Shown here: positions 22,864 to 29,759 of the stretch, one piece after another
Numbering within the stretch: the first letter of the stretch is position 1
Layout: each line of letters opens with the position of its first letter
IMG/VR virus record: IMGVR_UViG_3300037493_002968
Coordinates: 1-33,655 of that record
DNA: 33,655 nucleotides
Strand: one strand, 5' to 3'
Source: a virus
Made by a program: the position numbers and the translations under genes
The notes under the pieces: generated by a model
The model's database searches: none
The model's input: the letters and a program-made list of their open reading frames with translations, nothing else
What the model was told of the DNA's origin: nothing

Positions 22864-23060
22864 TGCTTAATCGTTTGGCAGTTAATCAAATCTTCTCGGT
22901 TCATTTCTCCAAGATCCCAAACGGTATGCAGCTTAGTTTGTACCGGTTCGATTTCGTTCTGAATTGCGTAAGCTAAAAACTTTCGGAATTGTCGAGCATC
23001 AATTCTTTGCGCTCCAAGAAAGTACATTGGGCTTGGTGGGTTTGTTCTGCTAAGTATCAT
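22860..23060 (-). CDS. Unknown small protein, 66 residues
   Basis: A 66-residue protein, MILSRTNPPSPMYFLGAQRI, followed by a helical basic stretch. Not recognised. Its start follows the recurrent leader AAACACTATG and it lies 14 nt after the putative HTH regulator gene. Confidence 0.5.
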   Translation of the reverse strand: MILSRTNPPSPMYFLGAQRIDARQFRKFLAYAIQNEIEPVQTKLHTVWDLGEMNREDLINCQTIKQ

Positions 23061-23067
23061 AGTGTTT
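23058..23067 (-). promoter_or_regulatory. Recurrent start-site leader AAACACTATG (66-residue gene)
   Basis: Third copy of the ten-base leader, in the 14-nt gap after the regulator gene. Confidence 0.5.
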
Positions 23068-23074
23068 CGGATTA

Positions 23075-23410
23075 TTAGAGTTCGACAAATTCGGTAATTG
23101 GTTTCATTATCTTGTAGCCCTTAGACTTAAGATACTTAATATATTCTTGCTCCTTATTTTGGCTTTCAACCTTAATTGATTCAGCAAGTAATTGTGGTGC
23201 GTATTTTTGAACATACTTAGTAAAGGACCGTTCGCTAAATCTTGCTTTGCCGTGAAGCAAACCACAATACATTGTATCGTTGTAACCAATTTTGGTTGCT
23301 AACTTAGATTTAGGAATGTCATTTCTTTTCCGGTATAATTCAATCGCTTCAATAATCTCATTGTGCGAATACTGGGTAAAACTGTAATCAGTTTTAAGTT
23401 GATCGTTCAT
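23075..23410 (-). CDS. Putative HTH regulator
   Basis: A 111-residue protein. Residues 17-60 (EIIEAIELYRKRNDIPKSKL, ATKIGYNDTMYCGLLHGKAR) read like an XRE-type helix-turn-helix, with KSKLATKIGY as helix 2 and the following Asn/Thr-containing helix as recognition helix. The C-terminal part is helical and charged. It is the first gene after the genome's best promoter and an inverted repeat, the usual setting of a self-regulating phage control protein. It could also be a plain anti-repressor or a DNA-binding early protein. HTH membership is a pattern judgement. Confidence 0.55.
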   Translation of the reverse strand: MNDQLKTDYSFTQYSHNEIIEAIELYRKRNDIPKSKLATKIGYNDTMYCGLLHGKARFSERSFTKYVQKYAPQLLAESIKVESQNKEQEYIKYLKSKGYKIMKPITEFVEL

Positions 23411-23417
23411 AGTGTTT
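23408..23417 (-). promoter_or_regulatory. Recurrent start-site leader AAACACTATG (HTH regulator)
   Basis: Identical to the leader of the tail tube gene. Here it directly follows the promoter and serves the first gene of the early string. Confidence 0.5.
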
Positions 23418-23432
23418 AGGTTTAAAGACAGG

Positions 23433-23465
23433 CAAATGTAAAATAATATATTTTAATCTACCAAA
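23433..23465 (-). promoter_or_regulatory. Bacteroidota-type promoter for the regulator operon
   Basis: On the minus strand TTTG (23462-23465) is followed 21 nt later by TACATTTG (23433-23440), fitting the -33 TTTG and -7 TAnnTTTG boxes of Bacteroidota sigma-A. The start of transcription would fall near 23426, giving a leader of about 15 nt before the ATG at 23410. Two more TAnnTTTG matches lie upstream (23462-23469, 23562-23569), so this is a control region. Confidence 0.6.
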
Positions 23466-23485
23466 TTTATTTTACACAAAACGCA

Positions 23486-23515
23486 AACGGTCCGATAAAT
23501 GAATACCGAACCGTT
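23486..23515 (-). promoter_or_regulatory. Inverted repeat (operator or hairpin) upstream of the regulator promoter
   Basis: AACGGTCCG (23486-23494) and CGAACCGTT (23507-23515) pair over nine positions on the minus RNA, one of them G-U. It could be a binding site for the HTH protein or a weak terminator, since no clean T tract follows. Confidence 0.45.
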
Positions 23516-23570
23516 GCTGTCTAACCCGAAATCAACTTGCTATGAACAAAGTTAACTAATGCAAATGTAA

Positions 23571-23777
23571 TCAACTTTTTGCGACCATTCGCAAAAATTC
23601 ATTCTTACCTATTTCTTCAAAATATTCTCGATCAGTAACAACATCGCTTAGCATTATTACAGCTTGACTAAGACTTACTAATTTTCTTTTGTAACGATCA
23701 ACCATAACATTATATAATCTCTTATCAGTGTCGCAAATTGGTTGATTCTGTATTTTCATAACGGTAAAAATACTCAT
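23571..23777 (-). CDS. Small unknown protein, 68 residues
   Basis: A 68-residue mostly helical protein (MKIQNQPICDTDKRLYNVMV, KLVSLSQAVIMLSDVV, EYFEEIGKNEFLRMVAKS). Not recognised. It follows the PAS-DHp gene by 16 bp and may be in the same transcript. A partner role is only a guess. Confidence 0.5.
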   Translation of the reverse strand: MSIFTVMKIQNQPICDTDKRLYNVMVDRYKRKLVSLSQAVIMLSDVVTDREYFEEIGKNEFLRMVAKS

Positions 23778-23793
23778 TTAGGGTTATTGCCTA

Positions 23794-24369
23794 TTAAGTA
23801 TTAATACTCATATCGCCCCGATCAATTGCTTTTTTAAATACTTCATCCAACTGGGCTGTAGATTCGTTAAGCATTCGTAAAAGATTAGAATATTCAACCC
23901 AATCTGTATCTTTATCGACTTGCTGAAGTAAAGCGTTCAACCCGACAATAGATCGTAACGGCTGTCTAAATTCGTGTGCAATGATCGACTTAATATCTTC
24001 AAGTTGCTTCTTTAGCTTTTCGTATTGGTGTGCGGTGGAACTTACAACATCAAATAAAAGCTGTCCAATTAAATAATATTCACCAGCTAAAAAGCAAACT
24101 TCCCAAATTACCCATCGATGCACACCGTTACGTTGGATGGTTCGGCAGTTAAATACCTTTGATTGGTTGTGATATATATCCGCCCATTTAAAACTACTTT
24201 CAACTTCTTCAATATCTTCAAGATCAGATACTAAATGTTTAAAATTAGTTGGCTTAATGTGTGCAAAAGTTGATCTGAATAATTCATTTCTATACGTAAT
24301 CTGTCCTTTTTTATCGCACTTAGCGTAAAGACAGGATGCAGAATTATCTAACAGAAACAATACAGACAC
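23794..24369 (-). CDS. PAS-DHp protein: histidine kinase-like without ATPase domain
   Basis: A 191-residue protein. Residues about 5-107 have the PAS pattern (SASCLYAKCDKKGQITYRNE, a loop region, RTIQRNGVHRWVIWE, EYYLIGQLLFDV), and 115-185 form the dimerisation/phosphoacceptor helices (HQYEKLKKQLEDIKSIIAHE, then FRQPLRSIVGLNALLQQ). The H-box is AHEFRQPLRSI with His132. There is no HATPase_c domain (no N box, DxGxG or GxGLG), and after the stop I found no remnant of one. It cannot phosphorylate itself but could take phosphate from, or form mixed dimers with, a host kinase. The start is GTG (24367-24369); no ATG is available before residue 166. Confidence 0.75.
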   Translation of the reverse strand: MSVLFLLDNSASCLYAKCDKKGQITYRNELFRSTFAHIKPTNFKHLVSDLEDIEEVESSFKWADIYHNQSKVFNCRTIQRNGVHRWVIWEVCFLAGEYYLIGQLLFDVVSSTAHQYEKLKKQLEDIKSIIAHEFRQPLRSIVGLNALLQQVDKDTDWVEYSNLLRMLNESTAQLDEVFKKAIDRGDMSINT

Positions 24370-24403
24370 GCTCGTTAAATTTGAGCGTAAATATAACAGA
24401 ATT

Positions 24404-24898
24404 TTAAGCGTTTAAAACGGCTTTCAGTTTACTGCCAAACTCAACCCAAGACTTAAACGAGTTAATTGCATACAAAGTAACTACAATAGCCACAATTGGA
24501 ATTAAAGCAGCATCAAACATTACGCTTGAATCAATCTTAGTCGGAAATGATTGAACTGTTTGCGGTAATTCAATAAACTCTGAAGCTGATCGAGTGTCAC
24601 CAATGGGTGCAATGTTGCAAGGTCTAATAGTGTCGTGTGCTTCCATTGATCGTTTTACATTGTGCAATTTCACATTAAAGTTAAGCGATTCAATCGATGG
24701 GTAATAATCGTGATTGTAAAATGTGTCTCCACGTTCTGTTACATAGACTTTGGTTACCATTCCGTGATTAACGGTGAAGTAAGACTTGTAATCTTTGCCA
24801 ATTGCAACAACACGAAAATAAGACACGGTGTCTGTATCTGATACCGTTCTATGTACAAGCGTATCGTACCGAATTACATTATCTTGCAGCATCATCAT
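24404..24898 (-). CDS. Membrane protein with C-terminal anchor, lysis-region
   Basis: A 164-residue protein with a long hydrophilic N-terminal part (residues 1-128) and one membrane helix near 129-147 (DAALIPIVAIVVTLYAIN), ending in a basic SWVEFGSKLKAVLNA-like tail. No signal peptide. It follows the holin candidate with an overlap of 20 nt. It could be an i-spanin-like or antiholin-like factor, though coiled coil is not evident. Three ATG codons in a row start the frame; I use the first. Confidence 0.55.
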   Translation of the reverse strand: MMMLQDNVIRYDTLVHRTVSDTDTVSYFRVVAIGKDYKSYFTVNHGMVTKVYVTERGDTFYNHDYYPSIESLNFNVKLHNVKRSMEAHDTIRPCNIAPIGDTRSASEFIELPQTVQSFPTKIDSSVMFDAALIPIVAIVVTLYAINSFKSWVEFGSKLKAVLNA

Positions 24899-25097
24899 CG
24901 TTCGTTTTTTTATTGTCCTTGAATTTCGGAATAAACCCGATTGCTACCATTGCACTAATATACTTCCAAAACGTGCTTTCATCAATTTGGTTTGTCATCA
25001 ACAAGATCAATGCAGTTAGACCAAGTAAAGCACCGATGGTCCTTGCCCAATAATCAAGTATAAGGTCAAGGATAGCACGAATCTTTCGGAAGTTCAT
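24879..25097 (-). CDS. Holin candidate
   Basis: A 72-residue protein with two hydrophobic segments (TIGALLGLTALILLM and YISAMVAIGFIP), an N-terminal amphipathic part (RKIRAILDLILDYW) and a charged C-terminus rich in Lys and Asp (FKDNKKTNDDDAAR). Two short membrane segments, a charged tail and a position near the amidase are typical of phage holins, which open the inner membrane for the endolysin. I use the ATG at 25095-25097 instead of the upstream TTG at 25115. The gene follows the secreted protein gene by 1 nt. Confidence 0.65.
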   Translation of the reverse strand: MNFRKIRAILDLILDYWARTIGALLGLTALILLMTNQIDESTFWKYISAMVAIGFIPKFKDNKKTNDDDAAR

Positions 25098-25098
25098 A

Positions 25099-25860
25099 TC
25101 AATTTGGTTGTACAATGTAAATGTAATTTGAATTGGTTACAGATCTGCCGAGAATGTCAAACCCTTGATTGCTTCTTACAATGTCCGGAACGATTAATAC
25201 AATGGGATCACTAACATTTGTCCGACCTTCATAATCAACTTCCCGAACTGCTAAGTATTGAAGCCCACCAATAGTGTACGGTATTGATAGGTTATAGTCT
25301 GTTAGGTCGCTTGAATTAACTTGGTTAGGTTGTAACTCATAAATCGTTCGCCAATTGATTAAATCGCTTGAAATAATGATTTCATATTTTAACGTGCCGG
25401 TATTAGAACAAGTTGCAAAATGAAGCCTAATAAAGTTTTGTTCGTATTCTGCTTGAACTCCGCAAAACTCAACTGAAAGCCCAGGTGATAGAATCGCATA
25501 CGGGCAAAAGTTGTCGATCAATGCAGCTTGGATAGTATAACAAACCGTTACCGTATCTGTGGATGGGTAAATCATCGGACTTGCCTCTAATAATTCGCAG
25601 TATTGATTGTATTGATTTATTGCCGTTACAAATGCTGGTTGACCACTTGGGGATGAATAACTAAATCCGGCTACTTGACCGACCGTCTGTGGTGGAAACT
25701 TAACGCAAATAGTAGTGTCACCCATATTACCTTCAACACATTGACCGCTGAAGTATAAACTGAAGAAACTCGGTAGACCTAAATAAGCACGACCGTTCCT
25801 ATTTGTTTCGCATTGTGCGGATCCTATAAATGGCAACAACAATAAAAGTAAAAAACGCAT
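25099..25860 (-). CDS. Secreted protein with type IX secretion (T9SS) cargo-like C-terminus
   Basis: A 253-residue protein with a classic signal peptide (MRFLLLLLLPFIGSAQ), eight Cys in the middle, and a C-terminal region whose pattern (YEIIISSDLINWRTIYEL, LQYLAVREVDYEGRTNVSDP, GFDILGRSVTNSNYIYIV) follows the FN3-like plus CTD architecture of Bacteroidota T9SS cargo, where YYRLkqvDxDGxxxYS precedes a short domain ending in a xlGxxVxxxxxxxY motif. This suggests host-surface or extracellular delivery by the host T9SS. Phage carriage of such a module is unusual. Alternatives are a periplasmic protein or a virion part. The CTD is short compared with the usual 70-80 residues. Confidence 0.6.
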   Translation of the reverse strand: MRFLLLLLLPFIGSAQCETNRNGRAYLGLPSFFSLYFSGQCVEGNMGDTTICVKFPPQTVGQVAGFSYSSPSGQPAFVTAINQYNQYCELLEASPMIYPSTDTVTVCYTIQAALIDNFCPYAILSPGLSVEFCGVQAEYEQNFIRLHFATCSNTGTLKYEIIISSDLINWRTIYELQPNQVNSSDLTDYNLSIPYTIGGLQYLAVREVDYEGRTNVSDPIVLIVPDIVRSNQGFDILGRSVTNSNYIYIVQPN

Positions 25861-25945
25861 AACTGTCAGGTTTTATCTGAACAATTATACGTTTGGTAGT
25901 TGGTTGTGTTTAGATAAAGTTAGGTTGTATTGTAAGTCTGTAAGA
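25861..25945. other. 85-bp gap between amidase and secreted protein
   Basis: No gene or clear hairpin. A short TCAG/CTGA pair lies near 25866-25881 just before the start codon. I see no convincing promoter box. Confidence 0.3.
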
Positions 25946-26353
25946 TTAAATGTCTTTGTATTCAGTTTTTGCATCGAATGACGGACAGGCTTTAGAAACT
26001 TTTGGAAAATCTCTATGACCTTGAATAATTGCATCCGGATAAAGTCGCTTCCATTGGGTTAGTACTTGGAGCAATGCAGATTTTTGTGCATCGGTTCTAT
26101 TATCAATTGCTTTTGGACCATTAACACCACCAATGTAAGATACGTGCAAACTAACAGAATTATGACCAGCAACACCATTACAAACAGTTTCATCGGGTGC
26201 AAGTCGATTAATTTTACCGTTAGCTTCAATAATTTGGTGGTACCCTGGGCTTTTCCACTTTAGATTATTTCGCCAATAATTTTGAATAGACTGAATAGTT
26301 GTAGTCTGTGGTGTTGCTGTGCAATGAACTACAATGTATTTAATTGGTCGCAT
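25946..26353 (-). CDS. Endolysin, N-acetylmuramoyl-L-alanine amidase (T7 lysozyme-like)
   Basis: A 135-residue cell-wall amidase that cuts the bond between muramic acid and the stem peptide. The zinc ligands are His10 (VVHCT), His113 (GHRDF) and Cys123 (KACPSF), with Lys121 placed two residues before Cys as in T7 lysozyme (Lys128/Cys130), and Tyr38 (GYH) as the catalytic Tyr. There is no signal peptide, so release by a holin is expected. It lies between the micro-gene at 26356-26502 and the secreted protein gene. The ATG starts 3 bp after the preceding stop. Confidence 0.93.
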   Translation of the reverse strand: MRPIKYIVVHCTATPQTTTIQSIQNYWRNNLKWKSPGYHQIIEANGKINRLAPDETVCNGVAGHNSVSLHVSYIGGVNGPKAIDNRTDAQKSALLQVLTQWKRLYPDAIIQGHRDFPKVSKACPSFDAKTEYKDI

Positions 26354-26355
26354 AC

Positions 26356-26502
26356 TTATTCAATTAAATCAATTTCACATTGAATACAATTATCGCAAAT
26401 CAATGAACATTTTTCATCTCCTGGGTAAACTTCATCTTCCAAAAGTTTTATAAAACCCATTTCAGTAATATGACAAACAGCACATTTTATTGGATGATTC
26501 AT
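26356..26502 (-). CDS. Micro-gene, 48-residue Cys-rich peptide (zinc-binding candidate)
   Basis: Read from the gap upstream of the amidase. It encodes MNHPIKCAVCHITEMGFIKL and later CSLICDNCIQCEIDLIE: CxxC at 7-10 and a second Cys cluster CxxxCxxCxxC at 32-42 or so, the kind of layout that binds zinc. The ATG overlaps the fibre gene stop (one base) and the stop lies 2 bp before the amidase ATG, so the gap is fully used. Function unknown. Confidence 0.65.
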   Translation of the reverse strand: MNHPIKCAVCHITEMGFIKLLEDEVYPGDEKCSLICDNCIQCEIDLIE

Positions 26503-28322
26503 TATGTTTGAGTTAGTGTTCCAAGCGTTGTATTGATTTGAATTATAGTACCAGCTACTCCATTGCTACCGTTTGCACCCGTTCCGCCCGTTCCATTTCC
26601 AGCTGTACCCATACCAGCAGTGCCACCAGCAACAGTTATTGTTCCTGTATTATTTATTGATCCATAAATTAAATACATATAACCGCCACCGCCACCGCCA
26701 CCACCACCGCCACCACCAGCGTTTGCACCCGTAGCAGCTGAACCGTTACCACCATTACCACCAATTGCTCTAATTGTACCTGAATTAATTAAGGAAAGTG
26801 CGTGAATATTTACTCCACGAACTCCGCTTCCACCGCCTCCACCTGATCCACCACCCGTACCACCACCACCACCAGCACCAGCACCACCGCCCGTACCTGA
26901 AATTGAACTAAACGGGAAATACATACCAAGCCAAAACGATTCTGTTATAGCATTTATGTAACGCTTCCCATCAATACCATTATAAACTGAAGTAACTGTA
27001 CCACTTGCACCTGGCGTTCCGCTTGGTCCCGTTCCACCCGTTCCACCACGACCGCCAAGACCGCCTAAATAAATAGATGCAGAAGCAACATTACCTGAAG
27101 CAGCACCGTTGGTTGTACTTCCGGCACCACCAGCTGTACCTGCTGGACCACCGTTTATAAATATTTCACCGTTGGTTGTATTAATTGCAGCTGCTATAGC
27201 AGTTGTTACACCACCAGCACCAACAACGCTAAATGAAGTTCCATTAGCACCATTGTTTCCAATTGTACCAATAGTTCCGCTGTTGGTCAGTGTTGCTTTT
27301 ACATAAACTTTGAATCCGTTAGTATTTAGCGTAACACCAACATTAACTGTTAGGTTATTGTAATACATATCCCTTGCCAATGTAGTATTAACAGAAATTG
27401 TAACATCACCATCAATACCAGCACCATAAAGAGTTACTAAAGCAGCATTTACAGGATCACTTTTAAACCCTTTAACCCCCGATGCATCGGTACCATAAAC
27501 TTTATTATTACCAGGAGTTGCAGCATCCCCATCAAGTTCAACATTATCAGTTACAATTTTAACTGACTTTGTTGTAGTTAAAGAATTTTGCTTTGCATTG
27601 ATTTGCGTTTGAATTGCAGAACTAACACCTTTGACATAACTCAACTCAGTCAGGCTTGGATAGGTAGCAACGGGCAAAGATGCCAAAACTCTGGCAGCGG
27701 TAAAATATGCGATCTCGTTAGCCGTTCCCGTTCCCGTCAAAGCATCTACGGGAGTGCCGTCTAAGTTAAGTGTCCAAGCTGTATAAGTTCCGCTTCCGGT
27801 ATGATATTTAATATCAACTACCAATGCACCCGTAGCAGCATTGTAAGAAGTAACTTCACCGTGCATATGATTAGAAACATCATAAACAACCAATATTTCT
27901 TGCAGCGGAATGTAAGATAGATTTGTACCGACAGTAAATGACTTTGAACCGTTGCTAACGCTGTTGGATGTGGTCGATGTTGTCTTATATCGGTCAGATA
28001 ACGAGTTAATAACTGGATCTGTTGCCGTTCCTGTTACAGAAATATTAGTTCCGGCATTAACCGAATTTACACTACCACCCCCACCACCACCGGTAGCAGT
28101 AATTAAAAATACATTAATTGCATCTCTTAAGTCGTTCGCATTTGCCTCGGATGGTGAAGTACAATCAGTGTAAAGAAACTCATAAATAACACCGCTGTAA
28201 TCTGTTAATCTAACAACATCTCCGAACGCTTGAACCTTAAGATTGTCTTTTCTAATGACAGTAGTTACAGCACCTTCAATCAATGAAATCGTTAAAGTCT
28301 GATTCGTAATGCTTAGTGCCAT
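26502..28322 (-). CDS. Tail fibre/adhesin with glycine-rich receptor-binding region
   Basis: A 606-residue fibre protein. The first 80 residues match the N-terminal module of the two preceding genes (VIRKDN, YEFLYTDCT, NANDLRDAI) and end in a Gly run (GGGGGG). The middle has a fibre segment (TYPSLTELSYVKGVSSAIQT) common in phage tail proteins. The last 250 residues are extremely Gly-rich, with blocks of the form (hydrophobic)-NSGTI or NTGTI followed by Gly/Asn runs (TLTNSGTIGTIGNNGANG, SLINSGTIRAIGGNGGNG, SINNTGTITVAGGTAGMG). This recalls polyglycine-II type adhesin domains of phage tail tips. It probably binds the host surface. The Gly-rich DNA is also a hotspot for repeats. Confidence 0.75.
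   Translation of the reverse strand: MALSITNQTLTISLIEGAVTTVIRKDNLKVQAFGDVVRLTDYSGVIYEFLYTDCTSPSEANANDLRDAINVFLITATGGGGGGSVNSVNAGTNISVTGTATDPVINSLSDRYKTTSTTSNSVSNGSKSFTVGTNLSYIPLQEILVVYDVSNHMHGEVTSYNAATGALVVDIKYHTGSGTYTAWTLNLDGTPVDALTGTGTANEIAYFTAARVLASLPVATYPSLTELSYVKGVSSAIQTQINAKQNSLTTTKSVKIVTDNVELDGDAATPGNNKVYGTDASGVKGFKSDPVNAALVTLYGAGIDGDVTISVNTTLARDMYYNNLTVNVGVTLNTNGFKVYVKATLTNSGTIGTIGNNGANGTSFSVVGAGGVTTAIAAAINTTNGEIFINGGPAGTAGGAGSTTNGAASGNVASASIYLGGLGGRGGTGGTGPSGTPGASGTVTSVYNGIDGKRYINAITESFWLGMYFPFSSISGTGGGAGAGGGGGTGGGSGGGGGSGVRGVNIHALSLINSGTIRAIGGNGGNGSAATGANAGGGGGGGGGGGGYMYLIYGSINNTGTITVAGGTAGMGTAGNGTGGTGANGSNGVAGTIIQINTTLGTLTQT
28076..28322 (-). repeat. Fibre N-terminal module, copy in the 606-residue gene
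   Basis: About 240 bp coding the shared N-terminal domain and Gly hinge. An imperfect copy in the same orientation lies at 28765-29015. Identical short stretches (such as GCATCTCTTAA) show common origin; many silent and coding changes have collected. Confidence 0.7.
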
Positions 28323-28328
28323 TTAAAA

Positions 28329-29015
28329 TTAAATTACAACGTATTGAAAAACTGCGTAGATGTATTCAAAAGTAAACTCGTCTGTAAGGGAAGTTAATTC
28401 AATTTCTATATCGTTGGTTGCTACACTTGCTTTAATATTCCAATTTATAAGTTCAGTAGGAGTTACACCGTTATAGGCAATTATTCCAAAAGCATTTTTT
28501 TCTTGGGCAAAGTTAGAAGCAATCGGCAAGTCTAATCTAAATGCAACAACATTTTCAGGAGCCAAAGTAACTCCTAAAAACAATGAGCAAGTTACTACAT
28601 CTCCAACACGAGAATAATTACCAGCTATAACATTAACTGTTGGATCTCCATCTGTTCCAATTGCCGTTGGATTCCAAGAACCACTCGGTAAAGACAAATC
28701 GGGTGCATTTGGATTTGATAAATCAATATCAACAGAACCATCAGTGGACGTAATGGTAGTAATTCCACCGCCACCACCGCCACCGCCTGTGTTTAAAAAT
28801 GCTTCGATCGCATCTCTTAAATCGTTAGCGTTTGGTTCTAATGGTGCTGTACAATCTGAATATAAAAACTCATAGATCGAACCTTTGTAATCTGTGATTC
28901 TTACCATTTGTCCAAACGACTGAACCTTACAATTGTCTTTACGAATAACGGTTTCAATTCCGTCAATATCAATTGTCATTGTTAATGTTTGATTGGTAAC
29001 GCTTACTGTAGCCAT
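28329..29015 (-). CDS. Fibre paralogue with shared N-terminal module
   Basis: A 228-residue protein. Residues 1-74 align with the first 74 of the 606-residue fibre (NQTLTMTIDIDGIETVIRKD; FLYSDCTAP; NANDLRDAIEAF), then GGGGGGGG as a hinge. The C-terminal half is a beta-rich domain (GNYSRVGDVVTCSLFLGVTL, FRLDLPIASNF) of the sort found in phage fibre tips and receptor-binding proteins. The gene lies 6 bp before the 606-residue fibre gene, so the two may be alternative or cooperating adhesins. DNA identity of the shared part suggests duplication. Confidence 0.65.
   Translation of the reverse strand: MATVSVTNQTLTMTIDIDGIETVIRKDNCKVQSFGQMVRITDYKGSIYEFLYSDCTAPLEPNANDLRDAIEAFLNTGGGGGGGGITTITSTDGSVDIDLSNPNAPDLSLPSGSWNPTAIGTDGDPTVNVIAGNYSRVGDVVTCSLFLGVTLAPENVVAFRLDLPIASNFAQEKNAFGIIAYNGVTPTELINWNIKASVATNDIEIELTSLTDEFTFEYIYAVFQYVVI
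28765..29015 (-). repeat. Fibre N-terminal module, copy in the 228-residue gene
   Basis: Counterpart of the repeat at 28076-28322. The preceding small gene (29003-29224) is a more distant third copy without a hinge or tip domain. Confidence 0.7.
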
Positions 29016-29224
29016 CCTCTTAAACTTGTTAGTAGTTGTGTTGAACTATTTACTGTCGGAGCGGTAACATCGTTAAATCTAACCTCAACAACCAAATTCG
29101 AATAATCATCAACCCGAACGTAATTGCCCGATTTGATTAGACGAACATTTGACTTAGTGAAATTGTATTCAACACCGTCAACCCTTGCCGTTATGATATT
29201 GGCTTGATTAATAAATTCTACCAT
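29003..29224 (-). CDS. Stand-alone fibre module, 73 residues
   Basis: I start it at the ATG 29222-29224 because the longer frame uses a TTG. The sequence keeps the pattern of the fibre module (FINQANIITARVDGVEYNFT, VRVDDYSNLVVEVRFNDVTA, LLTSLRGWL) found in the two following fibre proteins, but at about 25-30 % identity and without Gly hinge or tip. It may be the base subunit to which the fibres attach, or a capsid/neck decoration. Overlaps both neighbours (13 and 17 nt). Confidence 0.6.
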   Translation of the reverse strand: MVEFINQANIITARVDGVEYNFTKSNVRLIKSGNYVRVDDYSNLVVEVRFNDVTAPTVNSSTQLLTSLRGWLQ

Positions 29225-29759
29225 TGCCACCAATTATTGACCGTTTGTTAACTTCATTCTTCACGTAATCATTAACCGTTTCAGTGTCACCAACTGCATT
29301 GATTCTAACGGATCCTTTGACCTTATGACAGTGGCACGATTTAGCCCATTCCGGATAAAGTGCAACATTGTTATTTAAATACTCAACAAGACGATTAGCG
29401 TAATTTGCAGCTGCTTCATTTGCATCGGTAATTAACATCGAAACTGCCATATCGTTAGCCTGTACTGAACCATCGGTATTTTTAAAAACAACACCGTTCG
29501 AAGTCATTGTCGCACGGTTATTTTTAACGAATCTTGCATAGGTCCAATAGCATAAGCTCGGAACTAAATATGCATCCAATAATGGGTAATTCAAAGGTGA
29601 AGTATCTTCAACAACCTTGTTATAAAGATCAGGACCTAACAGATTGCGTAAGTCCAAGTCCTGGGCTTCACGAATAAATGGTGTTACTCGTTTGGTTGGA
29701 ATGTTGGTAGTTAAATCCCGATAAGTTCCAATGTCCTCGGTAGTGATAATTAGCCTCAT
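29208..29759 (-). CDS. Head-tail connector (DUF6712-like adaptor)
   Basis: A 183-residue protein. The pattern IPTKRVTPFIREAQDLDLRN, then LLDAYLVPSLCYWTYARFVKN and LITDANEAAANYANRLVEYL is that of the small helical head-tail adaptors (DUF6712/gp6-like) encoded after portal genes in Bacteroidota phages, which dock under the portal ring. Near the C-terminus CHCHKVKG is a short Cys/His cluster. The ATG overlaps the portal stop as ATGA. No enzymatic motif. Confidence 0.8.
   Translation of the reverse strand: MRLIITTEDIGTYRDLTTNIPTKRVTPFIREAQDLDLRNLLGPDLYNKVVEDTSPLNYPLLDAYLVPSLCYWTYARFVKNNRATMTSNGVVFKNTDGSVQANDMAVSMLITDANEAAANYANRLVEYLNNNVALYPEWAKSCHCHKVKGSVRINAVGDTETVNDYVKNEVNKRSIIGGNGRIY

Larger units (their letters stand above)
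23411..23570. other. 160-bp intergenic control region
   Basis: No gene is seen here. It holds the promoter at 23433-23465, the inverted repeat at 23486-23515, and two further TAnnTTTG matches near 23547-23569 (one with a TTG at 17 nt), which may serve as alternative promoters. Base composition is strongly AT-rich. Confidence 0.5.

Noticed and set aside
14069-24400. Lysogeny genes
   Set aside because: No integrase, recombinase with catalytic Tyr/Ser pattern or CI-like repressor was found; the 111-residue HTH protein alone is not enough.
24879-25115. Longer holin frame starting at 25115
   Set aside because: The codon there is TTG and it overlaps the upstream gene, while an ATG at 25097 follows that gene's stop by 1 nt.
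27109-27306. Plus-strand Pro/Val-rich frame
   Set aside because: It is the reverse complement of the Gly-rich fibre, which produces Pro/Ala-rich shadows. No promoter or leader.
29003-29233. Longer fibre-module frame starting at 29233
   Set aside because: The start would be TTG; an ATG stands nine bases later.
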